Shown: positions 53,861-63,869 of the stretch, one piece after another
Layout of the letters: each line of letters begins with the position of its first letter
Numbering within the stretch: position 1 is the stretch's first letter
Origin: Carnobacterium_A sp036639135
GTDB lineage: Bacteria; Bacillota; Bacilli; Lactobacillales; Carnobacteriaceae
NCBI GenBank assembly: GCA_036639135.1
Contig: JAVWJE010000001.1
Coordinates: 5,267 to 69,266, forward strand
Length of the DNA: 64,000 nt
Reading direction: 5' to 3'
Made by a program: the position numbers and the translations under genes
The notes under the pieces: generated by a model
Seen by the model: only the letters and a program-made list of their open reading frames with translations
Database searches by the model: none
Told to the model about the DNA's origin: nothing

Positions 53861-56490
53861 TTGGAATATTATCAAAAAGAACAAAAGAGTGTCTTATCAG
53901 AATTAAATACAACAACAAACGGATTAAATGATACAGAAGTAAAAAGTCGTCTTGAAAAATATGGGACAAACGAATTAAAATCAGCAAAAAAAGATTCTAT
54001 TTTAAAACTTTTTTTAGAAACATTTAAAGATGCAATGGTAATTGTTTTATTAATCGTAGCTGTCGTTCAAATATTAATGGGATCTGTTGTTGAGTCTCTC
54101 ATTATTTTTGCTGTTTTAATGATTAATTCAGTTGTAAGTGTCGTCCAAACTAAGAAAGCTGAAGGATCCTTAGACGCTTTAAAAAATATGTCTGCTCCAA
54201 TAGCCAAAGCCATTCGAAATGGGGAAAAAACATCTCTACCTGCTAATGAATTAGTGCCTGGCGATATAGTTATTTTAGATGCTGGCGATTTTGTACCCGC
54301 TGATGGTCGTTTAACTGAAGCTGGATCACTAAAAATTGATGAAGGTATGCTAACAGGTGAATCCGTTCCGGCTGATAAAGATACCGCTACACTTACAAAC
54401 ACTGTGCCCGTTGGCGATCGTTCTAATATGGTTCACAGTGGAACATTAGTTGTCTATGGACGTGGTGTGTTTGTCGTTACTGCGACAGGAAACCAAACTG
54501 AAATTGGCCAAGTTGCGAACTTGCTTGAAAATGCTATGACGAAACAAACTCCTCTACAAAAGAAGTTAGATCAATTTAGTAAACAACTTGGGATTGGTAT
54601 TTTAATCTTATCTATCCTTATTTTCATTATTGAAGCTATCCGGATTTACTTTGGTGGTACGACAAATCTTAGTGTTGACTTACTAAACGCCTTTATGTTT
54701 GCCGTAGCTGTTGCTGTTGCTGCCATTCCTGAAGCGTTGCAATCTATTGTGACGATTGTTCTTTCAATGGGAACCAACAAAATGGCTAAACGCCATGCAA
54801 TTATTCGTAAGTTGCCTGCTGTAGAAACATTAGGCGCAACTAGCGTAATTTGTACAGACAAAACAGGAACACTAACACAAAATAAAATGACTATCGTCGA
54901 TTACTTTTTACTAAACGGCCAGTCTTCTCCTTTCAATGACAAACCAGAGACGTGGACATTCGATGAAAAACGTCTGATGCAAATCGCTGTATTAGCGAAC
55001 GATTCCACTATTAATGAAACAGGGCAAGAATTAGGTGACCCGACTGAAGTAGCTATGGTTTCTTTCAGTAATAAAGTAAATCAACCCTATCATACTTTAC
55101 GCGAGCAATACCCACGTAAAGCAGAATTGCCTTTTGATTCAGATCGAAAACTAATGTCAACCGTTCATGTCATTGACAATGAATCTGTCATGTTGACTAA
55201 AGGTGGACCAGACGTTATTTTCAATCGCAGTACAAAAGTTTTAATCGATGGAAAAATTGTTCCTTTAACTAAAGAACGTTTAAAAATAATACAAGACAAA
55301 AATGAAGCTTTCTCCAATCGTGCTTTACGTGTCTTAGCATTTGCTTATAAACCTATCGCTGAGAATCAGACAATCCAATTTGAAGATGAAAATGATTTGA
55401 TTCTCGTTGGTATTATGGCTATGATTGATCCTCCCCGTGAGGCTGTCTATGGAGCAGTTGAACAAGCTAAGAGTGCGGGTATTAAAACCGTTATGATTAC
55501 AGGTGATCACAAAACAACTGCACAAGCGATTGCTCGTGATATCGGTATTTCAGAAGAAGGCGATATCGCTTTAACCGGACAAGAATTAGACGCGTTAACA
55601 GANNNNNNNNNNCTAATTTAGAAAAAATCTCTGTTTATGCCCGTGTTTCTCCTGAAAACAAAATCAGAATCGTACGAGCATGGCAAAATAAAGACAAGGT
55701 TTCTGCTATGACAGGTGACGGTGTTAATGACGCACCTGCGCTGAAACAAGCAGATATTGGTATTGCTATGGGAAGTGGGACAGATGTAGCTAAAGATGCT
55801 GCCGCTATGGTTTTAACGGATGATAACTTCGTTTCTATTATCAGTGCTGTTGAAGTTGGACGTAACGTTTACGACAACATTAAAAAAGCCATTGCCTATC
55901 TATTTGCAGGTAACTTGGGAGCAATTATTGCTGTTGTTGTTGCATTATTGATGGACTGGGTAAATCCATTCACTGCATTACAATTATTATTCATCAACCT
56001 AGTCAATGACTCTGTTCCTGCCATTGCTTTAGGAATGGAAAAAGGTGAGCCAAACGTCATGTTGCGTAAACCTAGAGATCCGAATGAAGGTATTTTTGCT
56101 GGTGAAACATTAATTTCTGTTTTATATCGTGGAACTTTAATCGGTATTGCTGTTATTATTTCGCAGTACATCGGATTAGGTTACTCGAATGAAATGAGTA
56201 TTGCGATGGCATTTACTACATTGATATTAGCAAGAACGTTACAAACATTCCCTGCACGTTCCAATTCTCAAACATCTATCGGAGCAGGATTTTTCTCAAA
56301 TATATATGTAATCCTTGCTGTTATTTTCTGTTTTGCATTATACGCTTTAACTGTTATTCCTGGTATTCGTGAATTTTTTGCTATTCCCACTGATTTTGGT
56401 TGGGTACAATGGAGAATTTCTGCAGGACTAGCTTTGGGGTCCGTTGTCTTAATGGAATTGACTAAATTAATTATTCGTAAAAAAGCTTAA
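53861..56490 (+). CDS. P-type cation ATPase (probable Mn2+/Ca2+ exporter), with sequence gap
   Basis: A P2-type ATPase of about 880 residues. The A-domain TGES motif is in GMLTGESVPADKD, the phosphorylation site in ICTDKTGTLTQNKM, MTGDGVNDAPALKQADIG is the hinge, and helix M4 carries PEALQ as in streptococcal/lactococcal MgaE and YoaB. Ten N's at 55603-55612 split the reading frame; sequence on both sides is intact. TTG 53861 is chosen because AAGGAG lies 8 bases upstream; a GTG at 53852 overlaps that site. The Mn2+ riboswitch in its leader makes Mn2+ export the likely job. Confidence 0.9.
55603..55612. other. Assembly gap of ten N
   Basis: The flanking ATPase frames join only if the true gap is 2 modulo 3 in length (8, 11, 14 and so on). 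Ten N is a placeholder, not a measured length. Confidence 0.9.
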
Positions 56491-56558
56491 AAAAGAAGTC
56501 TTGTTAGATTTCGGGAAAAAAGCATTCCTTTTTCTCAACTAACAAGACTTTCTTTTTT
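56491..56558 (+). terminator. Terminator after the ATPase
   Basis: AGTCTTGTTAG pairs with CTAACAAGACT, with a T-rich tail. Confidence 0.88.
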
Positions 56559-56637
56559 ATGTATTTTATCAGAAAGTAGCATTTTTAGTTAAAAGCGACT
56601 ATACTGTTATATGAATATCTGTTCGAGGAGGTAAACA

Positions 56638-57171
56638 ATGAATTTTGTTGCAATAGATTTTGAAACAGCGAACCATCAGCGACATAGTGCATGCTCTGTT
56701 GCTTTGACTATTGTTAAAGACAGTAAAATCGTTGATCATTATTACACATTAATTAAACCAGAAACCGAGTTCTTTTGGCGGAACATTCAAATACATGGTA
56801 TCCATTCAGAAGATGTTCGTCATGCGCCTACCTTCGATCGTGTTTGGGATGACATTAAACCTTGTTTTAAAGAAAACAAGTTAATTGTTGCCCATAATCT
56901 TCCATTTGATAGAGGTGTTTTACAAGGCTGTTTAGATTATTACCATATTGAACAACCACACTTCCAAACCCTCTGCACTGTTCAATCTAGTCGCAAACTG
57001 ATCACTGAACTTCCTAATCATAAATTAAACACCGTTTCTGCCCATCTAGGCATCAAATTAGAGAATCACCATCACGCTTTAGATGATAGCAATGCTAGTG
57101 CTGAAATTTTACTGTATTTAGAAAACCATTTTGGTACTGATTCTTTAAAAAAAATGGTTAAGTATGTTTAA
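56638..57171 (+). CDS. DEDDh 3'-5' exonuclease (DnaQ-like)
   Basis: A 177-residue exonuclease domain. The motifs are FVAIDFETAN (D6 and E8), LIVAHNLPFDRG and the DEDDh histidine in HHALDDSNAS. It is a stand-alone domain, like the epsilon-type proofreading proteins of Firmicutes, and probably acts in DNA or RNA processing. GAGGAGG precedes ATG 56638. Confidence 0.88.
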   Translation: MNFVAIDFETANHQRHSACSVALTIVKDSKIVDHYYTLIKPETEFFWRNIQIHGIHSEDVRHAPTFDRVWDDIKPCFKENKLIVAHNLPFDRGVLQGCLDYYHIEQPHFQTLCTVQSSRKLITELPNHKLNTVSAHLGIKLENHHHALDDSNASAEILLYLENHFGTDSLKKMVKYV

Positions 57172-57190
57172 TTAAAAAAAATTTTTTTTA

Positions 57191-57230
57191 TAGAACCCTG
57201 CTATTTTTAATAGTGAGGGTTCTATTTTTT
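57191..57230. terminator. Bidirectional terminator
   Basis: TAGAACCCT pairs with AGGGTTCTA around an inner CTATT/AATAG stem, T-rich on both strands, between the exonuclease and tsaE. Confidence 0.88.
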
Positions 57231-57696
57231 ACTTTTCTTTCAAAAAATTATCTAACAACTTATTGTAACGTTGCCCAATTGGATTAAATAAAATCTTTCT
57301 TTCCATCAACTCTTCTCCAGATGGTTGAAGTTTAATTTGTAGATACTCTGTGGGTAAATCTTCAGGAATAAATTTAGCCCATTCAACAATTGAAACGCCT
57401 TCTCCTTCAAAATATTCTTCCAACCCTAAATCAGTTCCACCTGTCTCTTCTAAGCGGTAAACATCCATGTGATAGAGCGGCAATCTACCATCTAAGTATT
57501 CGCGAATAATCGTGTAAGTTGGACTTTTAATGATAAGTTTAATTCCTAATCCTATTGCTAAACCTTTAGTGAAAGTTGTTTTACCAGCTCCTAAATCTCC
57601 TTCTAGTAGAATCAAATCTCCAGGTTCTAGCCATTTAGCTAATTTTGCAGCAATATCTTTCGTTTCCTTTTCATTATGTGCGTATAAATTTTCCAT
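57229..57696 (-). CDS. tsaE: tRNA threonylcarbamoyladenosine ATPase TsaE
   Basis: A 155-residue ATPase required for t6A37 modification of tRNA. The Walker A is EGDLGAGKTTFTKGLA, followed by SPTYTIIREY and the Walker B-like LYHMDVYRLE. Length and motifs fit the family (YjeE/YdiB). The other Tsa genes are not in the window. Confidence 0.94.
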   Translation of the reverse strand: MENLYAHNEKETKDIAAKLAKWLEPGDLILLEGDLGAGKTTFTKGLAIGLGIKLIIKSPTYTIIREYLDGRLPLYHMDVYRLEETGGTDLGLEEYFEGEGVSIVEWAKFIPEDLPTEYLQIKLQPSGEELMERKILFNPIGQRYNKLLDNFLKEK

Positions 57697-57778
57697 TCTT
57701 ATCCCTCTTATCTATGTGTTTTCTCTTTCATTATTTCATCTTCACCATTGTAATGGATGAAACATGAAAAAGCGAAAA

Positions 57779-57828
57779 CATTCCATTAAAAGCTGACTGT
57801 TTTCAGCATAAAATGGAATGCTTTTTTT
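57779..57828. terminator. Terminator of the NAD(P)-binding gene
   Basis: CATTCCATT pairs with AATGGAATG around an inner GCTGA/TCAGC stem; T-rich on both strands. Confidence 0.82.
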
Positions 57829-57837
57829 GTTTTCTTA

Positions 57838-58473
57838 TTATTTACTACATACTGTAATTCTTCTATTTTCAAATGCTCTGTTTTCAATTTCATCAACTAA
57901 AGCAATGGCATAATCAGCATAACTAATTTCACTTTCTCCTAAATGATTGGTTAAAAGAAAATCGGTTCCTAACTGATAAGTACCTATTCGAGTACCATTT
58001 GGCATAAAGTTTTTTGGCGGACTGATATATGTCCAGCTTACACCTGTTGTGTTTTGCAACAGTTCTAATGCTTTTTCCATATGATAAGCTGACGGTTTCA
58101 AGATAGCTGGATAATCAGCTGTTTCGGATAAGCGCATACCGGTTTCTCTATCCACAATCAGACTACCCGATCCACCTACAACAATCAACCGAGGGGTTTT
58201 TTTGCCTTTTAAAATAGAAATTAAGTGTTCAATACTTTTCTGATGAAGTTCTTCTGAACCTTGAGATGCTTTAAAAGCATCAACTACTATATCTAATCCA
58301 ACTAAATCCTCATATGCTAAGTCAAATAGATCCTTTTCTACAACATCCCAGTCTTGACTTTCTAATTTGCGAGCATTACGGACAAGCGGAACAACTAAAT
58401 GACCTCTGTCTAAAGCTTCAGCTGTGATACGAGAACCTGATTTTCCTGTCGCACCTATGATTCCTATTCTCAT
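57838..58473 (-). CDS. NAD(P)-binding (NmrA/YwnB-like) protein
   Basis: A 211-residue short-chain dehydrogenase-like protein. The dinucleotide loop is IGIIGATGKSGSRITAEAL, with the LIVVGGSGSLIVDRE and SWTYISPPKNFMPNGTRIG stretches typical of the YwnB/SDR_a5 group. It probably reduces or senses a redox cofactor; the substrate is unknown. GGAGGAG lies upstream of ATG 58473. It is a single-gene unit. Confidence 0.84.
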   Translation of the reverse strand: MRIGIIGATGKSGSRITAEALDRGHLVVPLVRNARKLESQDWDVVEKDLFDLAYEDLVGLDIVVDAFKASQGSEELHQKSIEHLISILKGKKTPRLIVVGGSGSLIVDRETGMRLSETADYPAILKPSAYHMEKALELLQNTTGVSWTYISPPKNFMPNGTRIGTYQLGTDFLLTNHLGESEISYADYAIALVDEIENRAFENRRITVCSK

Positions 58474-58806
58474 AGTATTTCTCCTCCTTCATGTTTTCCT
58501 TACTTCTATTATAAAGAGTTTGCTTTCATAAGCGCAAACATTCCCTCTTAAGTTCTATAGAATATGAAAAAACCCATTCTAAGAAAAAAAATCTTCCTTA
58601 AATTGAAGACTTTTTTATTTCTTGAGCACTTAACCAATCAAGTTTTAGTTTGGTTTGGCTTAGTTTTTATTTAATCCTTTCATTATGCAAGTGCCTCGTT
58701 TTCTCATCGGCGTGCAAAACATAATCATCAACCTATTCGATAACCTAAAAAGTTGATTACGAACAAGTTATTACTATAAAATACTCAACTAATCTGTTTT
58801 AAGTTA
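58474..58806. other. Gene-free region with small hairpins
   Basis: No supported gene. The minus strand contains TCTTC (58605-58609) with GAAGA (58592-58596) followed by eight T's, a terminator-like hairpin upstream of the NAD(P)-binding gene. Further on, TGCAAGTGCC and GGCGTGCA (58687-58717) can pair with a two-base bulge. A small RNA is conceivable, but I find no clear promoter. A 20-codon minus-strand frame there has a poor ribosome site. Confidence 0.25.
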
Positions 58807-58851
58807 AAAATCGCCCAGTCAATGAAATAAAATCATTAACTGGGCGATTTT
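58807..58851. terminator. Terminator after pta
   Basis: A 13-bp perfect stem, AAAATCGCCCAGT with ACTGGGCGATTTT, T-rich on both strands. Confidence 0.9.
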
Positions 58852-58934
58852 CTTCTAATTTTAGACAAGTAGACCAGAATAAAATGTCAGCTAATCCATT
58901 AGTGTACTAAATCAAAAGGCTTTTAGAGATTAGA

Positions 58935-59908
58935 TTATTCGTTCATTAAGCTTTGAGTAGCTGTAATAATTGCTAACTTATATACGTCTTCTTCATTACA
59001 TCCACGAGAAAGGTCAGAAATAGGTTTGTTTAAACCTTGTNNNNNNNNNNAAAGTTACCGAAACGTTGTGCAATTTTGTAACCAATATTTCCTGATTGTA
59101 ATTCCGGGAAAACAAATACTGTAGCTTGTCCAGCAACTTTAGAGTCAGGTGCTTTTTGTTGTCCTACAGATGCAACGTATGCAGCATCGAATTGTAATTC
59201 TCCATCGATTTCGTAATGAGGAGCTAATTCTTGAGCAATTTTAGTTGCTTCTGCAACTTTAGTTGCTTCTTCTGCTCTAGCTGATCCTTTAGTTGAAAAA
59301 CTCAACATTGCAACTTTAGGAGCGATACCAAATAATTCAGCTGTTTTTGCACTTTCAACAGCAATTTCTGCTAATTCTTGAGCATTTGGATTAACGTTAA
59401 TCGCACAATCTGAGAATAAATATTTTTCATTATCACGGCCACGTAACATAATGAACGCTCCACTTGTACGACTAACACCAGGTTTTGTTTTAATGATTTG
59501 TAATGCTGGACGTACTGTATCCCCAGTCGAGTGAATGGCTCCACTAACTAATCCATCAACCTTACCCATATGAGTTAACATTGTACCAAAATAGTTTTCG
59601 TCTTTAATCATTTCTTTTGCTTGCTCAGCAGTAACTTTTCCTTTACGACGTTCTACAAAAGATGCAACCATTTCTTCAGCTGCTTCATAATTATTTGGAT
59701 CAATGATTTCGATGTTATCTACATCAAATCCACGTTTTTTAGCGACTTCTTTGATTTCATCTGGATTTCCAAGCAAAATGGGTTGAATAAGTTCTTCTGC
59801 TTGCAAACGGACTACTGCTCCAATAATACGAGGCTCTGTTCCTTCTGGAAAAACAATACGAATATTCTTTCTTACAATATTAAATTTTAAACTATCAAAT
59901 AATTCCAC
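58935..59908 (-). CDS. pta: Phosphate acetyltransferase, with sequence gap
   Basis: The enzyme making acetyl phosphate from acetyl-CoA. IRIVFPEGTEPRI, MLTHMGKVDGLVSGAIHSTGD and the C-terminal QRFGNF are seen. Ten N's follow at 59041-59050, then QGLNKPISDLSRGCNEEDVY and a normal end at TAA 58935-58937. The family usually has about seven residues in the gap. GTG 59908 is chosen because GGAGGG lies 7 bases upstream and it gives the usual VELFDSLKF start; an ATG 13 codons earlier lacks a site. Confidence 0.93.
59041..59050. other. Assembly gap of ten N
   Basis: The pta frames on both sides join if the true gap is 2 modulo 3. Twenty bases would fit the seven family residues between GNF and QGLNKP. 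Confidence 0.85.
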
Positions 59909-60087
59909 GTTAATTCCCTCCACGTTGTGTGTTTTTTCACTTCTCATCTATCATACTATTTCTTAACAAGAAATAACAGTTCTTTCACCCTGTTTTATGA
60001 AAAAACACCTTATTTAAATGAATTTCTCATAATTCATCTATTTAAACTAGTACAGTTTCAGAGTATTTAGGCAAACTGTACTAAATA

Positions 60088-60768
60088 TTAAACTTTGTTT
60101 GGAAGTTGCCAGTCAATTGGATTATGTCCTACCTTTTTTAGTGCTTCATTTGTACTGGAGAAAGGCTTCGATCCAAAAAATCCACGGTACGCTGATAAAG
60201 GACTTGGATGCGAAGCGGTTAAGACAATGTGTTTATCTTCATTGATTAAATTTCTCTTTTTTATCGAAGGATTTCCCCATAAAAGAAAGACGATTGGCTC
60301 TTTTCGGTTATTTAATTCTTTGATGACATGATCCGTGATCTCTTCCCATCCTTTTTTTTGATGGGAGTGAGCTTCACCTTTTCGTACAGTCAACACGGTG
60401 TTTAATAACAAGACACCTTGATCTGCCCATGATTTTAAATACCCATGATTAACTCGTTCATAACCTAAATCTGTTTCTAATTCTTTATAGATATTTGCTA
60501 AAGAAGGAGGCGTTTTTACACCAGGTTTTACAGAAAAACTTAATCCGTGAGCTTGGTTAGGACCATGATAAGGATCTTGTCCCAAGATAACCACTCTAAC
60601 ATCATGATAAGGCGTCCATTCAAACGCTTGCCAAATTTGGTTTTTTTCTGGATAAATAGTTTCATTTTGATATTCTTTTTCTAAAAATAAGAATAATTTT
60701 TGATAGATTAAATCCAAACTAGGCTGATTTAAAATAGGTGTCCAATCATTTTTAATCGGTATCTTCAA
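60088..60768 (-). CDS. ung: Uracil-DNA glycosylase
   Basis: A 226-residue family 1 UDG excising uracil from DNA. The catalytic VVILGQDPYHGPNQAHGLSF, LLLNTVLTVRKGEAHSH and the HPSPLSAYRGFFGSKPFS histidine loop are all intact. It is a single gene on the minus strand, with a 10-bp inverted repeat (60049-60082) after it that lacks a T-tract. Confidence 0.97.
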   Translation of the reverse strand: MKIPIKNDWTPILNQPSLDLIYQKLFLFLEKEYQNETIYPEKNQIWQAFEWTPYHDVRVVILGQDPYHGPNQAHGLSFSVKPGVKTPPSLANIYKELETDLGYERVNHGYLKSWADQGVLLLNTVLTVRKGEAHSHQKKGWEEITDHVIKELNNRKEPIVFLLWGNPSIKKRNLINEDKHIVLTASHPSPLSAYRGFFGSKPFSSTNEALKKVGHNPIDWQLPNKV

Positions 60769-60953
60769 GATTTAGCCTTCTCTCATTGTTTTTGATTTCG
60801 TCTGTATCGTACTAAAGTTTATCTTTTCTCACAAGCACTTTTTTATTTTGTATACTTATGGTTAACTTTAAAATAGTAGATATGGATACTTTTCTCATTA
60901 GATAAATGGTAAACTAAATAAGAATAAAACGGAAATTAGGGGGAAATACAAAC

Positions 60954-61841
60954 ATGGTTAAACTAATTGCGTCGGATATGGACGGAACGTTATTAAACGA
61001 AAAAATGGTTATCTCAGAAATAAATGCTAAAGCAATCCTAGATGCTCAAAAAAGTGGGGTCCATTTTATGGTTGCTACTGGACGAGGATACTCAGAAGCT
61101 AAACCTTTACTTGAAGAAGTTGGTGTTTCTTGCCCATTAATTGCACTTAACGGGGCACAGGTATACAACGAAAAAGGCGAAGTTATTGAGAATATTGGAT
61201 TAAGTAAAGAAAAAGTTGCAACCATTTTGAAAAAAACCAATAAGCTAGGTCTATATTGTGAAATGACGACTTCTTTGGGAGTTTATTCAGATAACAAAGC
61301 TAAACGTATTGAAGCCGTTGCTTCATTGATTTACCGGACTAATCCAGATACAACATTTAAAATGTCTGTTGTCTTAGCAGCTGCTCGTTTGGAAATCATG
61401 AATATCAATTATGTCGCAGATTACAAAGAACTAATAGAAGATGACTCTATTGAAATTTTAAAAATTATTGCTTTTAGTGAAGAAGGTCCAAAAGTCCTTA
61501 AACCACTAGCTGACGAATTGGGCAAAACCGGTAACTTAGCCATCACAGCTTCATTTGTTAATAACATTGAAATAAACCATATTGATGCACAAAAAGGTTT
61601 GGCATTAGCAAGAGCTGCTAAAGCATTAGGAATCCATACAGATGATGTAATGGCTCTTGGAGATAACTATAATGATGTGTCGATGCTAAAAGTTGCTGGT
61701 TACAGTGTGGCTGTTGCAAATGCAGAAGAAGGTGTAAAAGTACATGCTAAGTACCTAACTTCTACTAATAATGAAAATGGCGTAGCTCAGTCTATTTTAT
61801 TAGCCTTAAATGGTGAGATGGATAAACAACTTGCTCGATAA
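60954..61841 (+). CDS. Cof-type HAD-IIB phosphatase
   Basis: A 295-residue HAD phosphatase. Motif I is IASDMDGTLLN (D8 and D10), motif II VATGRGYSE and motif IV MALGDNYNDVSML, with a C2B cap between. Members dephosphorylate sugar phosphates or flavin/PLP compounds. The pdxK-like gene follows after a 93-base gap. The substrate is unknown. Confidence 0.9.
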   Translation: MVKLIASDMDGTLLNEKMVISEINAKAILDAQKSGVHFMVATGRGYSEAKPLLEEVGVSCPLIALNGAQVYNEKGEVIENIGLSKEKVATILKKTNKLGLYCEMTTSLGVYSDNKAKRIEAVASLIYRTNPDTTFKMSVVLAAARLEIMNINYVADYKELIEDDSIEILKIIAFSEEGPKVLKPLADELGKTGNLAITASFVNNIEINHIDAQKGLALARAAKALGIHTDDVMALGDNYNDVSMLKVAGYSVAVANAEEGVKVHAKYLTSTNNENGVAQSILLALNGEMDKQLAR

Positions 61842-61934
61842 ATAGTCCGTTGATAAACCAGAATAAAGCAGTATAATAAAGTTACTTATCTTGACTTAGT
61901 AACAAAAGGTCACTAAATTTTAGGAGGAATATAA

Positions 61935-62762
61935 ATGACAGACATAAAAAAAACATTAACAATCGCAGGCAGCGATTCAAGTGGTGGTGCTGGTATACAA
62001 GCAGACCTTAAAACATTTGCTGAATATGGTACTTACGGACTATCTGCTTTAACGGCGATTGCTACAATGGATCCTGATAATAATTGGAGTCATGGTGTAA
62101 CGACGATTGATGTTCCAGTCATAGAAGCACAATTGAAAACAATTTTTGCAAGTGACGATAAAATTGCAGCAATGAAAACCGGGATGTTGCCAAACGTAGA
62201 CATTATCAATGTTGTTGCCAAAGCTATAAAAGACAATCATTTAGAAAATATCGTTATCGATCCAGTAATGGTCTGTAAAGGTGAAGATGAAGTACTAAAT
62301 CCTGAAAATGCGGATGCCTTACGTGATGTATTAACACCTTTAGCAACCGTAGTTACACCTAATTTATTTGAAGCAGGATCTCTTTCCGGTCTTGGAAAGC
62401 TGACTACTCTAGATGACATGAAAAAAGCAGCTGTAAAAATTCATGAGCTTGGAGCAAAAAATGTTGTGATTAAAGGTGGAAAAGCTTTAGCAGGTGATAA
62501 AGCAATTGATTTATTCTACGATGGCACAACTTTTAAAGTGTTAGAGAGTGAAAAAATTGTTCCTGCATATAATCATGGCGCTGGATGTACTTTTGCAGCA
62601 GCTATTACAGCTGGCTTAGCTCAAGGATTAAGCGTTGAAGAATCTATTTTTAAAGCAAAAGACTTTGTGACAGAAGCTATCCGCAGTGGTTTCAAATACA
62701 ATCAATATGTCGGCTCTGTTTTCCACAGTGGCTACCGCTTATCTAAGCAAAACAGCATCTAA
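61935..62762 (+). CDS. pdxK: Pyridoxal/hydroxymethylpyrimidine kinase (ThiD/PdxK-like)
   Basis: A 275-residue ribokinase-fold kinase. TIAGSDSSGGAGIQADLKTF is the ThiD-like start, IDPVMVCKG and TPNLFEAGSLSG follow, and the anion-hole NHGAGCTFAAAIT holds the cysteine typical of PdxK of B. subtilis type. It most likely phosphorylates pyridoxal, making PLP; an HMP kinase role is possible. No thi genes are adjacent, favouring vitamin B6 salvage. GGAGGA is upstream of ATG 61935. Confidence 0.87.
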   Translation: MTDIKKTLTIAGSDSSGGAGIQADLKTFAEYGTYGLSALTAIATMDPDNNWSHGVTTIDVPVIEAQLKTIFASDDKIAAMKTGMLPNVDIINVVAKAIKDNHLENIVIDPVMVCKGEDEVLNPENADALRDVLTPLATVVTPNLFEAGSLSGLGKLTTLDDMKKAAVKIHELGAKNVVIKGGKALAGDKAIDLFYDGTTFKVLESEKIVPAYNHGAGCTFAAAITAGLAQGLSVEESIFKAKDFVTEAIRSGFKYNQYVGSVFHSGYRLSKQNSI

Positions 62763-62825
62763 TTAAGTAAACTATCCATTAGTCAAACTCTTAATTAAAA
62801 TTTTTATTTCTTTACAACATTTGAG

Positions 62826-62877
62826 AAAAATACACTCTATTCTATGGATACCCTTCCGCAAAATAGAGTGTATTTTT
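62826..62877 (+). terminator. Terminator after pdxK
   Basis: A 16-bp perfect stem, AAAAATACACTCTATT with AATAGAGTGTATTTTT. Confidence 0.9.
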
Positions 62878-62984
62878 ATGTTTTTTGTTTTAGCCCTGCT
62901 TACCTCTTATAATTGGTAGGTTACAATTCGCTTTTCTCTAGCGTTATCTCTTTAGAACAAGTAGATAACGAAAGGAGAATTCAA

Positions 62985-63152
62985 ATGGGTACAAGTCCAG
63001 AATGGCTGTCTGTTATGGTAGAAATTATTGGTAATCTTGGGTTTCCTATTTTTGTCGCTTGGTTTCTTTTGCAACGAATGGAAAACAAGTTAGATGAATT
63101 AGTTAAAGCTATTCAAGATTTAAATCAGGTTTTTAACAACACAGGTAGGTAA
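62985..63152 (+). CDS. YvrJ-family small membrane protein
   Basis: A 55-residue protein with one transmembrane helix (about 11-29; GNLGFPIFVAWFLLQRME) followed by a charged amphipathic helix (KLDELVKAIQDLNQ), the usual YvrJ layout. AAAGGAG precedes ATG 62985. Function of YvrJ is unknown; small holin- or bacteriocin-like roles have been guessed. A hairpin with a T-run follows it. Confidence 0.7.
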   Translation: MGTSPEWLSVMVEIIGNLGFPIFVAWFLLQRMENKLDELVKAIQDLNQVFNNTGR

Positions 63153-63157
63153 CATTA

Positions 63158-63220
63158 AAGAGTTCAATCATTAATTTTTGTTTTTCTTAGCAGAAATTTC
63201 ACTGGTTCAACTCTTTTTTT
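63158..63220 (+). terminator. Probable terminator after the YvrJ-like gene
   Basis: AAGAGTT (63158-63164) pairs with AACTCTT before a T-run, with weak pairing inside. Confidence 0.6.
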
Positions 63221-63346
63221 TTATTTTTAATGAGAACGTTCATTTGACTACCTCGTTTTTTCTCTATTTTTTTGTTATAATAAATAGGAAAGAAGCTAAC
63301 ACTACATAAGTAAGATAGGGTCAAAAATTAAATTGAGGTGAGTAAA

Positions 63347-63865
63347 ATGATTCATCTTTATATGAAACAAGACTATCTGTTCGTAAAACATAACATTATC
63401 GTTACAGATGAAATAGGCAAAAATCGTTATCTTATTGTTGGTAAATGGGGCAGAGTTGGTGATGGATTTTCATTGTATGATATGAATGGTAATTTAATCA
63501 TTGAAGTAAAACAGACTCTCTTATCTTTATTCCCTAAATTTGATTTGATTGTTGCTGGCAATAAAGTGGCTTCTATAAAAAAATATAGAGGGATAAAAGG
63601 ACCCTATTTTAAAGTGAGTCCGTTAAAGTGGGTTGTAAAAGGCGATTTTGAAAATAATCGTTACCGCATTCGTGATGGAAGAGAAACGATTATGGAGATG
63701 GAAAAAGCTTATTTATCTTTCGGGGATTTTTATGCATTATCTATTAATCAACAAAATAATGTCCCTATTTGTTTATGCATAGCAGTCGTTGTTGATAACC
63801 TTACATTGACAAGAACATTTGCTAAAATTAAATGGTCAAAAAAACAACCTATTCAGCTTATCTAA
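63347..63865 (+). CDS. LURP-one-related (YxjI-like) protein
   Basis: A 172-residue protein of the LURP-one/tubby-like fold, as in B. subtilis YxjI. It shows the two-layer pattern of strands (YLIVGKWGRVGDGFSLYDMN, FPKFDLIVAG, YRIRDGRETIMEMEKAYLSF). No catalytic motif is known; family members are thought to bind membranes or act as scramblase-like proteins. ATG 63347 follows GAGG at 8 bases; a GTG at 63338 overlaps that site. Confidence 0.78.
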   Translation: MIHLYMKQDYLFVKHNIIVTDEIGKNRYLIVGKWGRVGDGFSLYDMNGNLIIEVKQTLLSLFPKFDLIVAGNKVASIKKYRGIKGPYFKVSPLKWVVKGDFENNRYRIRDGRETIMEMEKAYLSFGDFYALSINQQNNVPICLCIAVVVDNLTLTRTFAKIKWSKKQPIQLI

Positions 63866-63869
63866 CATA

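Noticed and set aside
53852..55621. ATPase as two separate genes or a real frameshift
   Set aside because: The break coincides exactly with ten N's and both sides match one ATPase.
60049..60082. 10-bp inverted repeat after ung as a terminator
   Set aside because: Neither strand has a proper T-tract after the stem.
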